A stretch of DNA of 64,000 nt from an uncultured Anaerolineae bacterium (GTDB lineage Bacteria; Chloroflexota; Anaerolineae; J036; Brachytrichaceae), in NCBI GenBank assembly GCA_937959265.1, contig CALGMA010000008.1, positions 248,001 to 312,000 of the forward strand, in the 5' to 3' direction. Below the pieces are notes generated by a model. It ran no database searches and was not told the origin of the DNA. It saw only the letters and a list, made by a program, of their open reading frames with translations. Of this stretch, positions 37,492-47,404 are shown piece by piece (the stretch's first letter is position 1; each line of letters begins with the position of its first letter). Position numbers and translations under genes: made by a program.

Positions 37492-38349
37492 ATGTTCAAA
37501 AATCTCAACACCGGAGCGCTAGGACATGTGGTTTCGTTCGATCGGACGTGCGCGCTAGCCAAGCAGTATGGCTTCGCCGGCGTGGATCTGGATGTGGGTT
37601 ACTTGATGAAAATGGCTGAATCGCAGTCATTCCAAGCGGCCAGGGAGTGGTTTGCGCAGACCGGGCTGCGCCCGGGCGCGATTGGCCTGAGCGCAAAGTG
37701 GCGCGAGGGCGATGGCGACACGGCTTTCGAGGAGAGCCTGATTCGGCTGGCCGAAGAGGTGCGCCTCGCTGCAGCGCTGGGATGCACGCGCTGCGTGACG
37801 TGGATCTTGCCGGGCTCGAACACGCTTGACTTCTACCAACATTGGGACTTCGTGGTCCCGCGGCTACAGCGTGTGGCTGCTGTGCTGGCCGAGCACGGCC
37901 TGCGCCTTGGCATGGAGTTTATCGGCCCAGCTACGCTACGCGCCAGGTTCAAGTACGACTTCGTCCATACCATGGACGGGATGCGCGCACTCGCCGCTGT
38001 CGTAGGCGCACATACGCACAACGTCGGCTTGTTATTGGATTGCTTCCATTGGTATACCGCGCATGTAGCGGTGCGCGACCTCGAGCGCCTCGACCCGCGT
38101 GAGGTTGTGTATGTACACGTCAACGACGCAACTGCCGGGCGCGCCCCTGATGAACAAATAGACGGCGAGCGTCAGATGGTGGGTGCCAGCGGCGTAATCG
38201 ACATTCGCGGCTTCCTAGCTGCGTTGCACAAGATCGGCTACGACGGCCCAATCACCGTCGAGCCGTTCAACCAAGCGATTCGCGCCATGTCGGTTGAGGA
38301 GGCGGTACTCGTCACCAGCGAGGCGCTGGACCGGGTGCTAAGTGATTGA
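37492..38349 (+). CDS. Sugar phosphate isomerase/epimerase (AP endonuclease 2-like TIM barrel)
   Basis: The 285-residue xylose-isomerase-like barrel has likely metal ligands in GMEFIGP (Glu), LLLDCFHWY (Asp/His), VYVHVNDATAG (His/Asp) and ITVEPF (Glu). It would isomerise or epimerise a keto-sugar or inositol derivative. It stands alone between the J-protein gene and the protease gene, so the pathway cannot be assigned. Confidence 0.85.
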   Translation: MFKNLNTGALGHVVSFDRTCALAKQYGFAGVDLDVGYLMKMAESQSFQAAREWFAQTGLRPGAIGLSAKWREGDGDTAFEESLIRLAEEVRLAAALGCTRCVTWILPGSNTLDFYQHWDFVVPRLQRVAAVLAEHGLRLGMEFIGPATLRARFKYDFVHTMDGMRALAAVVGAHTHNVGLLLDCFHWYTAHVAVRDLERLDPREVVYVHVNDATAGRAPDEQIDGERQMVGASGVIDIRGFLAALHKIGYDGPITVEPFNQAIRAMSVEEAVLVTSEALDRVLSD

Positions 38350-38481
38350 ATTTATGTGGTGTGGCCGGTGGAAATCGTGCTACGCAGAGTGAAATCTGCC
38401 TTTGGTGACCGGAGCCTGCAAAGCCAAACTTCGCCTCGAATGGCTCGCAAACTTGGTTGCTGAGCGGAGTTGCACTTGAAT

Positions 38482-38510
38482 TTGCCGGATTTCGGTTGCG
38501 GTCTTACACT
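38482..38510 (+). promoter_or_regulatory. Possible promoter of the HtrA-like gene
   Basis: TTGCCG at 38482-38487 and TACACT at 38505-38510 are 17 bases apart, about 125 bases ahead of the ATG. An AAGGAGGGG ribosome site at 38621-38629 is strong. The rest of the 287-base gap shows nothing I recognise. Confidence 0.35.
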
Positions 38511-38636
38511 ATGTCGAACGACAAACGAAACACGTGTCAGATCAGTGGGCGCGTAACTGGTATTGGGTCTCCTCCGATCCAAGGCCAGACGCGCAGCCAG
38601 TGATCCGAGCTCTAAACACAAAGGAGGGGACCTTCC

Positions 38637-40514
38637 ATGATTTATAGACGCATTATTTCGATCTTTGTAAACGGAGCGCTCGCGATTGTGTTATGTGCTG
38701 GCGTTCAGCAGCCAGCACGGGTGAACGCGGCGCCATCCGCTCAGGTGTCGTCGCTCGACGACGTCAGGAAGGCGGTCGCCTTCGTTGTGGCGCAGGGCTC
38801 GTTCTGGGATCCACAAACTGCGGCGCAGGTCGCGGAAAACTGGACCGGCACAGCGTTCATCATTGATCCATCCGGGCTGGCAGTGACGAACAACCACGTA
38901 GTCGCCGGCGCAGCAATCCTCGAGGTCTACCTGGAGGGCGAAAAGGAACCCCGCAACGCCAAGGTGTTGGGCCGCTCGGAGTGTTCCGATCTCGCTGTGA
39001 TTGATATAGACGGTGAGGATTTCGAGTACCTCGAGTGGTATGAGGGGACGCTGAAGGCCGGCTTACCGATCTATGCCGTCGGCTTTCCATTGGGCAATCC
39101 CGAACTGGATATTGAGGATGGCATCATCTCCAAGGCAAAGGCCAATGGCGACACACGCTGGTCATTCGTCAAGCAGGTGATCGAACATAGCGCAGCGACC
39201 AATCCCGGCAACTCCGGGGGGCCGATTGTGACAGCAGATGGCAAGGTCGTCGCCGTACACTTTGCTGGCTTCGACAAGGCTCGGCAATACTTTGCCATTG
39301 CACGCGATGAGGCGTTGCCGGTCATCAAGCAACTGGTGAAAGAAAAGGACGTGGACAGCATCGGCATCAACCCGCTGGCCGACATCCTGGAGCTGAACGG
39401 ACAAAAGTTCGGTGGCATCTGGGTACAGGCCGTGCAGTCTGGCTCGCCGGCCGACGATACCGAGATCAAGCCGGGCGACCTGCTGATCGAGATGGAGGGC
39501 AAGCCGCTGGCCGAGAACGGCACGATGCGCGAGTTCTGCTCGATCATCCGCAGCCGCCGTTCCACCGATAGGATGACCATCAAGGTGCTCCGCCCCTCCA
39601 CCGGCGAGCTGCTCGAAGGCCAGATCAACGGCCGTCCGCTCAAAGTGGTCGGCAAGGTGTCTACGACGGGTTCGCAACAACAGCAGGAGGATGTCCCCAG
39701 CGCCACATTGGAGATCGTGAACGAGTCGGGCAAGACCATCAGTGGCATCAACATCGTCACGCCGGATGCGACGGAATGGGGTAAGAATGTGTTGAGCAAG
39801 CCTGTGGCGCCAGGTAAGAGCACGACGATCGAGGGGATCCCTGCTGGCGTCTATGATGTCCGCGCTCTTGACGAAGAAGACAACTTCCTATCCGCTGTGT
39901 TCAGCGTGCAACTGGAGGGTGAAAATACCTGGACGATCTACCCGCGCTGGGCGAGCTGGCCGAAGAACGCCAAGGAGCTGTTCAAAGATGACTTTGCCGA
40001 CAACAAGAACAAGTGGCCAGTCGGCTCCACCGATGCCTTCGACGTCACCTTGGCTGACGGGGTGATGACTATTCTGATCAAGCAAGAAAACTGGCTCAGC
40101 TGGCAAACCTATTCGCGCCAGCTATCCGGCCAGTTCATTGGTGAAGTCTTATGCCGCGTGAGCGGCGAAGATGCGGAGTGTGGCCTTGGGTTTGCTCTGG
40201 ACAGCAAGAACTTGATCTGGTTCCGTGTGAACCCCGCCAAACAGGAATACTCTCTGCGTCTGGCCGAGAAGGGCCAATGGACGGAAGACCTGATCGCACC
40301 CAACAACTCGGTCTACATCTCACCGGTGGGTTGGAACCGCTACACGCTAGGCCGCATTGGCAAGAACCTCGTGCTCTACGTGAACGGCACGTTGATTGAC
40401 GTGGTCGAGAGCAACAAGATCCCGCGCGGCAGGTTGATCTTCGGTGGATCGTCCAGCGAGACGACGGATATACAGGTTCAACTCGACGACTTCCTGGTAT
40501 TCTCGGTACAGTAA
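38637..40514 (+). CDS. Secreted HtrA/DegP-like serine protease with PDZ and lectin-like C-terminal domains
   Basis: The 625-residue protein has a signal peptide (about 1-31). Its trypsin-fold domain has the full triad: His in TNNHVV, Asp in CSDLAVID and Ser in NPGNSGGP. A PDZ domain follows (about 255-335, GIWVQAVQSGSPADDTEIKPGD). After that come an Ig-like segment (about 355-430) and a LamG/DUF1080-like beta-sandwich (about 445-622, FKDDFADNKNKWPVG). The last part may bind sugar polymers or wall material. It would act in protein quality control outside the membrane. Confidence 0.87.
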   Translation: MIYRRIISIFVNGALAIVLCAGVQQPARVNAAPSAQVSSLDDVRKAVAFVVAQGSFWDPQTAAQVAENWTGTAFIIDPSGLAVTNNHVVAGAAILEVYLEGEKEPRNAKVLGRSECSDLAVIDIDGEDFEYLEWYEGTLKAGLPIYAVGFPLGNPELDIEDGIISKAKANGDTRWSFVKQVIEHSAATNPGNSGGPIVTADGKVVAVHFAGFDKARQYFAIARDEALPVIKQLVKEKDVDSIGINPLADILELNGQKFGGIWVQAVQSGSPADDTEIKPGDLLIEMEGKPLAENGTMREFCSIIRSRRSTDRMTIKVLRPSTGELLEGQINGRPLKVVGKVSTTGSQQQQEDVPSATLEIVNESGKTISGINIVTPDATEWGKNVLSKPVAPGKSTTIEGIPAGVYDVRALDEEDNFLSAVFSVQLEGENTWTIYPRWASWPKNAKELFKDDFADNKNKWPVGSTDAFDVTLADGVMTILIKQENWLSWQTYSRQLSGQFIGEVLCRVSGEDAECGLGFALDSKNLIWFRVNPAKQEYSLRLAEKGQWTEDLIAPNNSVYISPVGWNRYTLGRIGKNLVLYVNGTLIDVVESNKIPRGRLIFGGSSSETTDIQVQLDDFLVFSVQ

Positions 40515-41176
40515 TGACGGCGCCTCATTGGCGTGGTTCGGCACAGGCTGCGAACATAGTAGCGTGCTTTTGAGGCGCAATTCGCGCTGGCCCTGCGCAC
40601 TCCCGGGATGCGCAGGGCCAGCAACATGATCGTGGCCGCGCCGAAGATCAGCGGCTCGGGCCGGCTGCTCAGCGATTTGACCAGCAGCGCGAAGTGCGCC
40701 ACGGCAACTGGCACAGCCAGATAGACCAACTTGTGCAACGACTTCCAGCGCTTGCCCAAGCGTGCCATCCAGCCGCGGGTAGAAGTAACTGCCAGCGGAA
40801 TGAGGATGAGGAAAGCCAGGAAGCCGGCGATCACGTAGTACTTCTCGGCGATTGCTTCCCCGATGAGCCACAAGTCCAACCCGTAGTCCAGTACGGTGAA
40901 GATGGCCAGGTGCAACACGATGTACATGAAGCCATATAGCCCCAATGCACGCCGCACCTGGAGAGCCTGCCGGAAGCCGAAGACCGTGTTCAGTGGCGTG
41001 CAGGCCAACGACAGCACGAGCAACACCAACGCAGCTTTGCCGGTGCGCACGGTGACCTCCTGGATCGGGTTGGCGGTAAGGTTATAGCGATAATTGTCCA
41101 GGATGATGATGCCCAGCGGCGCGAGCGCGCCGATGTGCACCACTAACTGTAACCAGTTCGCCCTCAGCCAGCTCAT
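40478..41176 (-). CDS. msrQ: Protein-methionine-sulfoxide reductase, haem-binding subunit MsrQ
   Basis: MsrQ passes electrons from the quinone pool or flavin to MsrP. The 232-residue membrane protein has about six helices with haem-ligand His residues in YIVLHLAIFTVLDYG and KLVYLAVPVAVAHFALL, and the family motif SLACTPL. The C-terminal 45 residues are basic and Cys-containing, unlike typical MsrQ. They are encoded across a 14-bp palindrome (40586-40622), and the end overlaps the convergent protease gene by 37 bases. It follows msrP on the same strand. Confidence 0.87.
   Translation of the reverse strand: MSWLRANWLQLVVHIGALAPLGIIILDNYRYNLTANPIQEVTVRTGKAALVLLVLSLACTPLNTVFGFRQALQVRRALGLYGFMYIVLHLAIFTVLDYGLDLWLIGEAIAEKYYVIAGFLAFLILIPLAVTSTRGWMARLGKRWKSLHKLVYLAVPVAVAHFALLVKSLSSRPEPLIFGAATIMLLALRIPGVRRASANCASKARYYVRSLCRTTPMRRRHYCTENTRKSSS
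40586..40622. repeat. 14-bp perfect inverted repeat inside the 3' end of msrQ
   Basis: Arms 40586-40599 and 40609-40622 pair exactly around a 9-base loop. The hairpin lies 72 bases after the protease stop and within msrQ, whose reading frame passes through it. It may end the rightward transcript. No T run is seen. Confidence 0.6.
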
Positions 41177-41226
41177 GCCCCAGCCTGGAAGCTATCACAA
41201 AATAGCCGCTAGGTGGATGAAGGTCC

Positions 41227-41275
<49 letters not shown>

Positions 41276-41284
41276 CCTCTACAA

Positions 41285-42259
<975 letters not shown>

Positions 42260-42431
42260 ATCCCGCCTCCGTGACATCGACGTTTATCGTATCGCCCGAA
42301 CATTACAGCCGTCTGAGCCGCGCAGATGTGCAACGCGCTTCATCGGCACGCATTTCTACGAGCACCTCGCGCCCGGCGTATACGCTTTGTCGCGGAGGGC
42401 GTCCTGAAGCCGGTGTTACACTTCCTGCCCG

Positions 42432-44312
42432 ATGCCCGATTCGCCTGCCTCGCCGTTCGATGAGTCCGCACTGTTGCGCCTGTTGCGCAAACACTTTGGG
42501 TTGACCGATTTTCGCAACGGACAGCGGGCGGCCATTGCGCATTTGCTGGCCGGACGGAATGCCCTGGTGGTGATGCCCACGGGCAGCGGTAAGTCGTTGA
42601 TCTACCAGTTTTGCGCGATGGCGTTGCCGGGCACAGCCCTAGTGATTTCGCCGCTCATTGCGCTGATGAAGGACCAGGTAGATCGTCTGCGCACGATCGG
42701 CATCCCGGCAACTTTCATCAATAGCTCGCTCAGCACGCTGGAGCAGCAGCGCCGTATCGAGGGGCTGGCGCGCGGTGAGTGGCGGCTGGTTTACATCGCG
42801 CCGGAGCGCCTGCGCAGCGCCGCGTTCGTCAATGCCCTGCAACGCGTGCAAGTGTCGCTACTGGCGGTGGACGAGGCGCATTGCATCTCGCAGTGGGGGC
42901 ATGACTTCCGCCCCGATTACCTGCGCATCGGCGCCATGCGCAGGGCGCTGCGCGATCCGGTCACCGTAGCGCTCACGGCGACTGCCACGCCAGAGGTGCA
43001 GGACGACATCATCGGCCAGCTCGGTTTGCCTGCAGTCGAGCGTGTGATCACCGGCTTCGCGCGCCCCAACCTCGTCTTTCACGTCCGCCTCACGTCGGAC
43101 CTGCCGTCGAAGTATCGCGCCATCCGTAAAGTGCTCAGCGCAGTGCACGGCGCAGGGATCATCTACGTTGGCACGCGCCGCGAAGCTGAGGAGCTGGCCA
43201 TGACGCTCGAGGCGGAACACAGCTTGCCGATCTGCGTCTATCACGGCGGCATGGAGCGCAGCCAGCGCACGCTCGCGCAGGATGCCTTTCTCGCCCAGGA
43301 AGATGCCATCATGATCGCCACGAACGCGTTCGGCATGGGCGTGGATCGCCCCGATGTGCGGTTCGTCGTGCACTACAACGTCCCTGGCACGCTCGAAGCC
43401 TACTACCAGGAGGCGGGTCGCGCCGGGCGCGATGGCAAGCCGGCGCAGTGCGTGCTGCTCTACGCACCCCAGGATCGCAACCTGCAGGAATGGTTTATCG
43501 AGAACGACGCACCCTCGCGAAACGAGCTGATACGACTGTACGAGGCGATTGCCTCGCGCGCGGAAGAGGGCTCGGCCCGGTTATCGCTCGATGACCTGTA
43601 CCGCGCGACGCGCCTGTCCGAGGTAAAGCTGCGCGTTGGTCTGTCGCACCTGGAGCACGTCGGCGCACTGGAGACGTCACGCGAGGATGCCCAGATCATG
43701 CACTTCGCAGTGGGCGAATTGACCGACGATGCGTTGCGCCAGATCGAGGCCGACATCCGGCGCTGGCGAGCACACAAGCGCGCCCAGCTCGATAAGATGA
43801 TTGCCTACGCCGAGACGACCACGCGCTGCCGGCAACAGATGCTCATCGAGCACTTTGGCGACACGAGTGAGGTGCGTGCGTGGCCGTGCTGCGACTTTCA
43901 TGTGCGCGAGGCGCGCGGCGAACCGCATCCGCAATTCAAGTTGCCTACGGTCCTGCGCTTGCAGACCGAAGCGCAGCCGGAGAATCGGAACTCGGTGGAC
44001 GTGACCGCACAATTGTTCGACGCCGGCATGAGTGTTCGGGAGGTGGCGGCGCAGCGCGGCCTGAGCCTGAGCACGGTGTACATGCATGCCGCGCAGCTCA
44101 TCGCGGCCGGCCGGCTGGCGCTGCGCTGCGTAGTCAGCGAATCGGCCGAAGCGGAGATTCGTCGCGCGATCGCCCAGGTCAACTCGACGGAACGGTTGGC
44201 GCCGATCAAGGCGCTGTTGCCCGACACGATTGACTATGGCGAGATTCGCTGCGTGATGGCTCAGGCGGCGCAGGCGAAGTCCGGCGACAGTCCGGGCGCT
44301 CGCGACGGATGA
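42432..44312 (+). CDS. recQ: ATP-dependent DNA helicase RecQ
   Basis: The 626-residue SF2 helicase has Walker A MPTGSGKS (48-55), DEAH in AVDEAHCISQWGHDFRPDY, motif VI YQEAGRAGRDG and a zinc-binding Cys cluster (TRCRQQML ... WPCCDFH). The C-terminal part has a helix-turn-helix stretch (MSVREVAAQRGLSLSTVYMHAAQL), as in HTH_40-type RecQ, in place of a clear HRDC domain. It unwinds DNA at stalled forks and in recombination. It converges on glcF. Confidence 0.94.
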   Translation: MPDSPASPFDESALLRLLRKHFGLTDFRNGQRAAIAHLLAGRNALVVMPTGSGKSLIYQFCAMALPGTALVISPLIALMKDQVDRLRTIGIPATFINSSLSTLEQQRRIEGLARGEWRLVYIAPERLRSAAFVNALQRVQVSLLAVDEAHCISQWGHDFRPDYLRIGAMRRALRDPVTVALTATATPEVQDDIIGQLGLPAVERVITGFARPNLVFHVRLTSDLPSKYRAIRKVLSAVHGAGIIYVGTRREAEELAMTLEAEHSLPICVYHGGMERSQRTLAQDAFLAQEDAIMIATNAFGMGVDRPDVRFVVHYNVPGTLEAYYQEAGRAGRDGKPAQCVLLYAPQDRNLQEWFIENDAPSRNELIRLYEAIASRAEEGSARLSLDDLYRATRLSEVKLRVGLSHLEHVGALETSREDAQIMHFAVGELTDDALRQIEADIRRWRAHKRAQLDKMIAYAETTTRCRQQMLIEHFGDTSEVRAWPCCDFHVREARGEPHPQFKLPTVLRLQTEAQPENRNSVDVTAQLFDAGMSVREVAAQRGLSLSTVYMHAAQLIAAGRLALRCVVSESAEAEIRRAIAQVNSTERLAPIKALLPDTIDYGEIRCVMAQAAQAKSGDSPGARDG

Positions 44313-44322
44313 GCGTGTGAAG

Positions 44323-45588
44323 TCACGCTGCTGCCCCCAGAGCCTGGGCCAGGATTTCCATTGTGTGCATCACCGGCAGCGGCCGGCCGGCACGCTTCAG
44401 GTGCGTTCGGATTTGCACCAGGCAGCCGATGTTGCCGGTGGCGACGGCTTCGGCGCCGGTGACCAGGATGCTGTGCGCTTTGCGTTCGCCCAACCTGTCG
44501 GCGATGTCGGGGTGCTCGATGTTGTATGTGCCGGCCGAGCCGCAGCAGATCTCACCTTCGGGGATTTCGACCAGCGTGAGGTTGGGGATAGCTTTCAACA
44601 ACCGGCGCGGCGCGCCCCAGACGCCTTGCGCATGCGCCAAATGGCAGGCGTCGTGGTAAGCGACGCTCAGCGGCCGCGGCAGCGGGCGCATCTCGCGCGG
44701 GCCTAGCTCGTCGAGGAACTCGCTGACGTCCCTCACCCGATGCGCGAACGCGCGCGCAGCGTCTTCCAGCGGCGCGCCGCGAAAGAGCAGCTCATACTCC
44801 TTCATGGCCGACCCACAGCCGGCGGCGTTGGACACGACCGCGTCCACGTCGCGCGGGAAGGCTTGCAAGTTCTTCTCCGCGAGTCGGCGGGCGCCCTCGG
44901 CATCGCCGGTGTGCATGCCCAGCGCGCCGCAGCAGCCTTGGCCCTTGGGGATGACGACCTCCACGCCCTGGGCGGTCAGCGCCTGGATCGTCGCGCGATT
45001 GATCTGCGGAGCAAGCACCTGTTGCACGCAGCCGGCCAGCAACGCCACGCGCGCCCGGCGCGTTCCAATGGCCGGATACACGTCTGCCAGTGGCTCGCTC
45101 CTGGGCGGGATGTCGTCCGGTAGCAGGGTGAGCATCGCCGCGAGCTGGCCGGGCAATGCGCCCTTGAATGACCGCGCGAGCTTGCCGGTCATTGCCGCTG
45201 CGCGAAAGCGATCGGGGTAGGGCAGCGTCTCACGCACCAGCCGTCGCGCCAGGCGATCCATTGCCGGGCGCGTGCGCCGCGGCTCGGCATAGGCGCGGTA
45301 GGCGGTGATAAGTTCGCCATACTTCACGCCAGAGGGGCACGCCGTCACGCAGCCGACGCACCCCAGGCAGCGGTCGAGGTAGGGCGCAGCTTCCTCTGGC
45401 GTGAGCGAGCCTTGCAGCACGTCGCGCATCAGGATGATGCGCCCGCGCGGCGAATCCATCTCCTCGCCCAGCACTTTGTAGGTCGGGCAGGCGGCCAGGC
45501 AAAAGCCACAATGCACGCAGGCGGCGACGGCGTCGGCCATCGTTTGCCCGTTCGGGCCGAGCTTGTCAACGGGGATCGTGTGTTGCAT
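44323..45588 (-). CDS. glcF: Glycolate oxidase iron-sulfur subunit
   Basis: The 421-residue subunit has two 4Fe-4S motifs ([12 protein letters not shown] at about 21-32 and [12 protein letters not shown] at about 74-85) and two CCG domains (GCCGALGMH and [11 protein letters not shown]), as in GlcF and lactate or glycerol-3-phosphate dehydrogenase subunits. It takes electrons from GlcD/GlcE and passes them to the respiratory chain. It is the last gene of the leftward glc operon. Confidence 0.93.
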   Translation of the reverse strand: MQHTIPVDKLGPNGQTMADAVAACVHCGFCLAACPTYKVLGEEMDSPRGRIILMRDVLQGSLTPEEAAPYLDRCLGCVGCVTACPSGVKYGELITAYRAYAEPRRTRPAMDRLARRLVRETLPYPDRFRAAAMTGKLARSFKGALPGQLAAMLTLLPDDIPPRSEPLADVYPAIGTRRARVALLAGCVQQVLAPQINRATIQALTAQGVEVVIPKGQGCCGALGMHTGDAEGARRLAEKNLQAFPRDVDAVVSNAAGCGSAMKEYELLFRGAPLEDAARAFAHRVRDVSEFLDELGPREMRPLPRPLSVAYHDACHLAHAQGVWGAPRRLLKAIPNLTLVEIPEGEICCGSAGTYNIEHPDIADRLGERKAHSILVTGAEAVATGNIGCLVQIRTHLKRAGRPLPVMHTMEILAQALGAAA

Positions 45589-45612
45589 CTGCCGGAGAGT
45601 TTACACGGGTCT

Positions 45613-46680
45613 TTAGGGTGCGGCTTGGCCGAATTTATTTTGGGGATCGAGCGCGCGTATAACGCGCTCGGCGAAAGGGTTGCTTGCGCGTCGGCCGATG
45701 CGTGGATCGCCAGGCGCGTTCAGCAAGATCAGGCCGGCCAGATCGAGCGACCTGAGCGTTGCGTCGAGTTCATCGAGCGCAGGGGTTGCGATCCAGGCTA
45801 CGTTGCCGCCCACGCTGTAGCGCCGGCGCGCCGATGGGACGCGCGCATCCAGCGCAAGGATGCGGCCGGGCGTCAGCGGCACCTTGACGACCGGCACACC
45901 TTCGGCAACCCAGGCGAACTCGCGCGCGCTGCGCCAGAGCTGCGCTTCGGCATCGCCGGTGACAATTTCGCCGCCGCTGCACAGCGACCGAACGCGATCC
46001 ATGCGCTGCGACAGGCCGGCGGCCAGCCCACCCACGCGGACGAGGATCGTCACCTCGTTGGCTGCGCCAATGACTAGATCAATCGCGTTGAGGTCGTAGG
46101 GGCAGTTGGTCAGCTTGGGTAGCAGCGCCAGGGCGGCATCGAGCGAGGCGCAATCCACGCGCAGCGTCGCGTAAGCCTCCGGCTTGGGGAAGACCTTGAA
46201 CGTCACCTCCACTAGCGCGCCGAGTCGGCCCAGGCTGCCGACCATGAGCTTGGGATAGTCGAAGCCGGCAGCGTTCTTCACCACCTTGCCGCCGCCCTGG
46301 ATCAAGTTGCCGTTGCCGTCAATGAAGCGCGCGCCGATGATGAAGTCGCGCACGCCGCCATAGCGGTAGCGCTCCGGCCCGCATGCATTCGCGGCGACGG
46401 TGCCGCCCAGCGTCGCGCCGCGTTCGGTCAGCAACGGGTCGAACGGCAGGTGCTGTCCATGCTCGGCCAGCAGGCCTTGCACTTCGGCCACTGGCGTGCC
46501 GGCCCAGGCCGTGATGATGAATTCGGTCGGCTGGTAGTCAACCACGCCGGCCAGCCGCCGCATGTCGAGCGTTGCGCGGTCGTTGGCCGGCGCGCGCAGC
46601 TTCGTCGTCGCGCCGCGCGGACGCACGCGGGCACTCGATTTGATCGTTGCTCGGAGTTCGCCGATGAGGTCAGTAGACAT
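45613..46680 (-). CDS. glcE: Glycolate oxidase FAD-binding subunit GlcE
   Basis: The 355-residue protein has a FAD_binding_4 (PCMH) fold: LPFDPLLTERGATLGGTVAANACGPERYRYGGVRDFIIGARFI and KVVKNAAGFDYPKLMVGSLGRLGALVEVTFKV. It partners GlcD and GlcF in oxidising glycolate to glyoxylate. It starts 11 bases after the CAP-domain lipoprotein gene and ends 24 bases before glcF. Confidence 0.92.
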   Translation of the reverse strand: MSTDLIGELRATIKSSARVRPRGATTKLRAPANDRATLDMRRLAGVVDYQPTEFIITAWAGTPVAEVQGLLAEHGQHLPFDPLLTERGATLGGTVAANACGPERYRYGGVRDFIIGARFIDGNGNLIQGGGKVVKNAAGFDYPKLMVGSLGRLGALVEVTFKVFPKPEAYATLRVDCASLDAALALLPKLTNCPYDLNAIDLVIGAANEVTILVRVGGLAAGLSQRMDRVRSLCSGGEIVTGDAEAQLWRSAREFAWVAEGVPVVKVPLTPGRILALDARVPSARRRYSVGGNVAWIATPALDELDATLRSLDLAGLILLNAPGDPRIGRRASNPFAERVIRALDPQNKFGQAAP

Positions 46681-46691
46681 GGGATGTGGCG

Positions 46692-47357
46692 CTATCGCGG
46701 CGCGGCGTAGTCAACGACGAATACGTAGTTGCCAGACGCCGTATGACGGGCAATGCCGATGCCGATCTCACGATACTCTGGGGCGAGGATGGCTTGACGC
46801 TGTTGCTCGTCGTTCAGCCAGCTCACGAAGGCATCCTGCCAACGAGCGAAGAGTCCCCAGGTCTCCGCGCTGGCGGTGAAAGAATAGCCGGCGGCGTGTA
46901 TGCGTTCGGCCGGCGCCGAGCCATCCGGCCCGAAGCGCGCCGCATCGCCCAGTGCGTTCAGCGTGTCTAGCGGGAGTCCAGCCAGGTATTCGGCTTGCTT
47001 CTGTGCAGCCCGTTCTAGCGCCGACGCGATGGTGTAGAGCGGCAGGTCGTAGCCGCGCCGCACCTGATTGTGTAGCCGGAGTAATGCCTGTCGAACGCCG
47101 GTGGTGTCGTCGGCAGCCGGCACCGGTAATCGCGTCGGCGTGGCCGTCGGCAACGGACGCGGCGTCGGCGTAGGTGTTGGCGTTGTGGTCGCTGTCGGCG
47201 TGAGCGTGGGCGCGACGGTAGGCGGCGCGGGGGTCGGCGTGGGCGCCGGACTGGTGGGGGCGGGCGCTGGCTGGCGTGGCATCCATGCCTGGCATCCGGC
47301 AATGAAAAGGGCCATCCCGATCAGGGCTGCGATGTGAGTGAATCGAAGCGTGCGCAT
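46692..47357 (-). CDS. CAP/SCP-domain lipoprotein inserted in the glc operon
   Basis: The 221-residue protein has a signal peptide with lipobox LFIAGC (Cys22) and a Thr/Pro-rich spacer (about 30-80). A CAP (CRISP/SCP/PR-1) domain follows: LLRLHNQVRRGYDLPLYTIASALERAAQKQAEYLA ... AETWG ... YREIGIGIARHTASGNYVFVVDYA. Bacterial CAP proteins have unknown or wall-related roles. It separates glcD from glcE, on the same strand, with small gaps on each side. Confidence 0.85.
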   Translation of the reverse strand: MRTLRFTHIAALIGMALFIAGCQAWMPRQPAPAPTSPAPTPTPAPPTVAPTLTPTATTTPTPTPTPRPLPTATPTRLPVPAADDTTGVRQALLRLHNQVRRGYDLPLYTIASALERAAQKQAEYLAGLPLDTLNALGDAARFGPDGSAPAERIHAAGYSFTASAETWGLFARWQDAFVSWLNDEQQRQAILAPEYREIGIGIARHTASGNYVFVVDYAAPR

Positions 47358-47404
47358 GGCTTCCCTTCCTTAAATAGCAGTGTGAAGCAGTGTGCTCATG
47401 CAAG

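Noticed and set aside
46768..47403. A 211-codon minus-strand frame over the CAP gene
   Set aside because: It is an alternative frame of the same region, His/Arg/Ala-rich; the CAP frame has a lipobox and domain.
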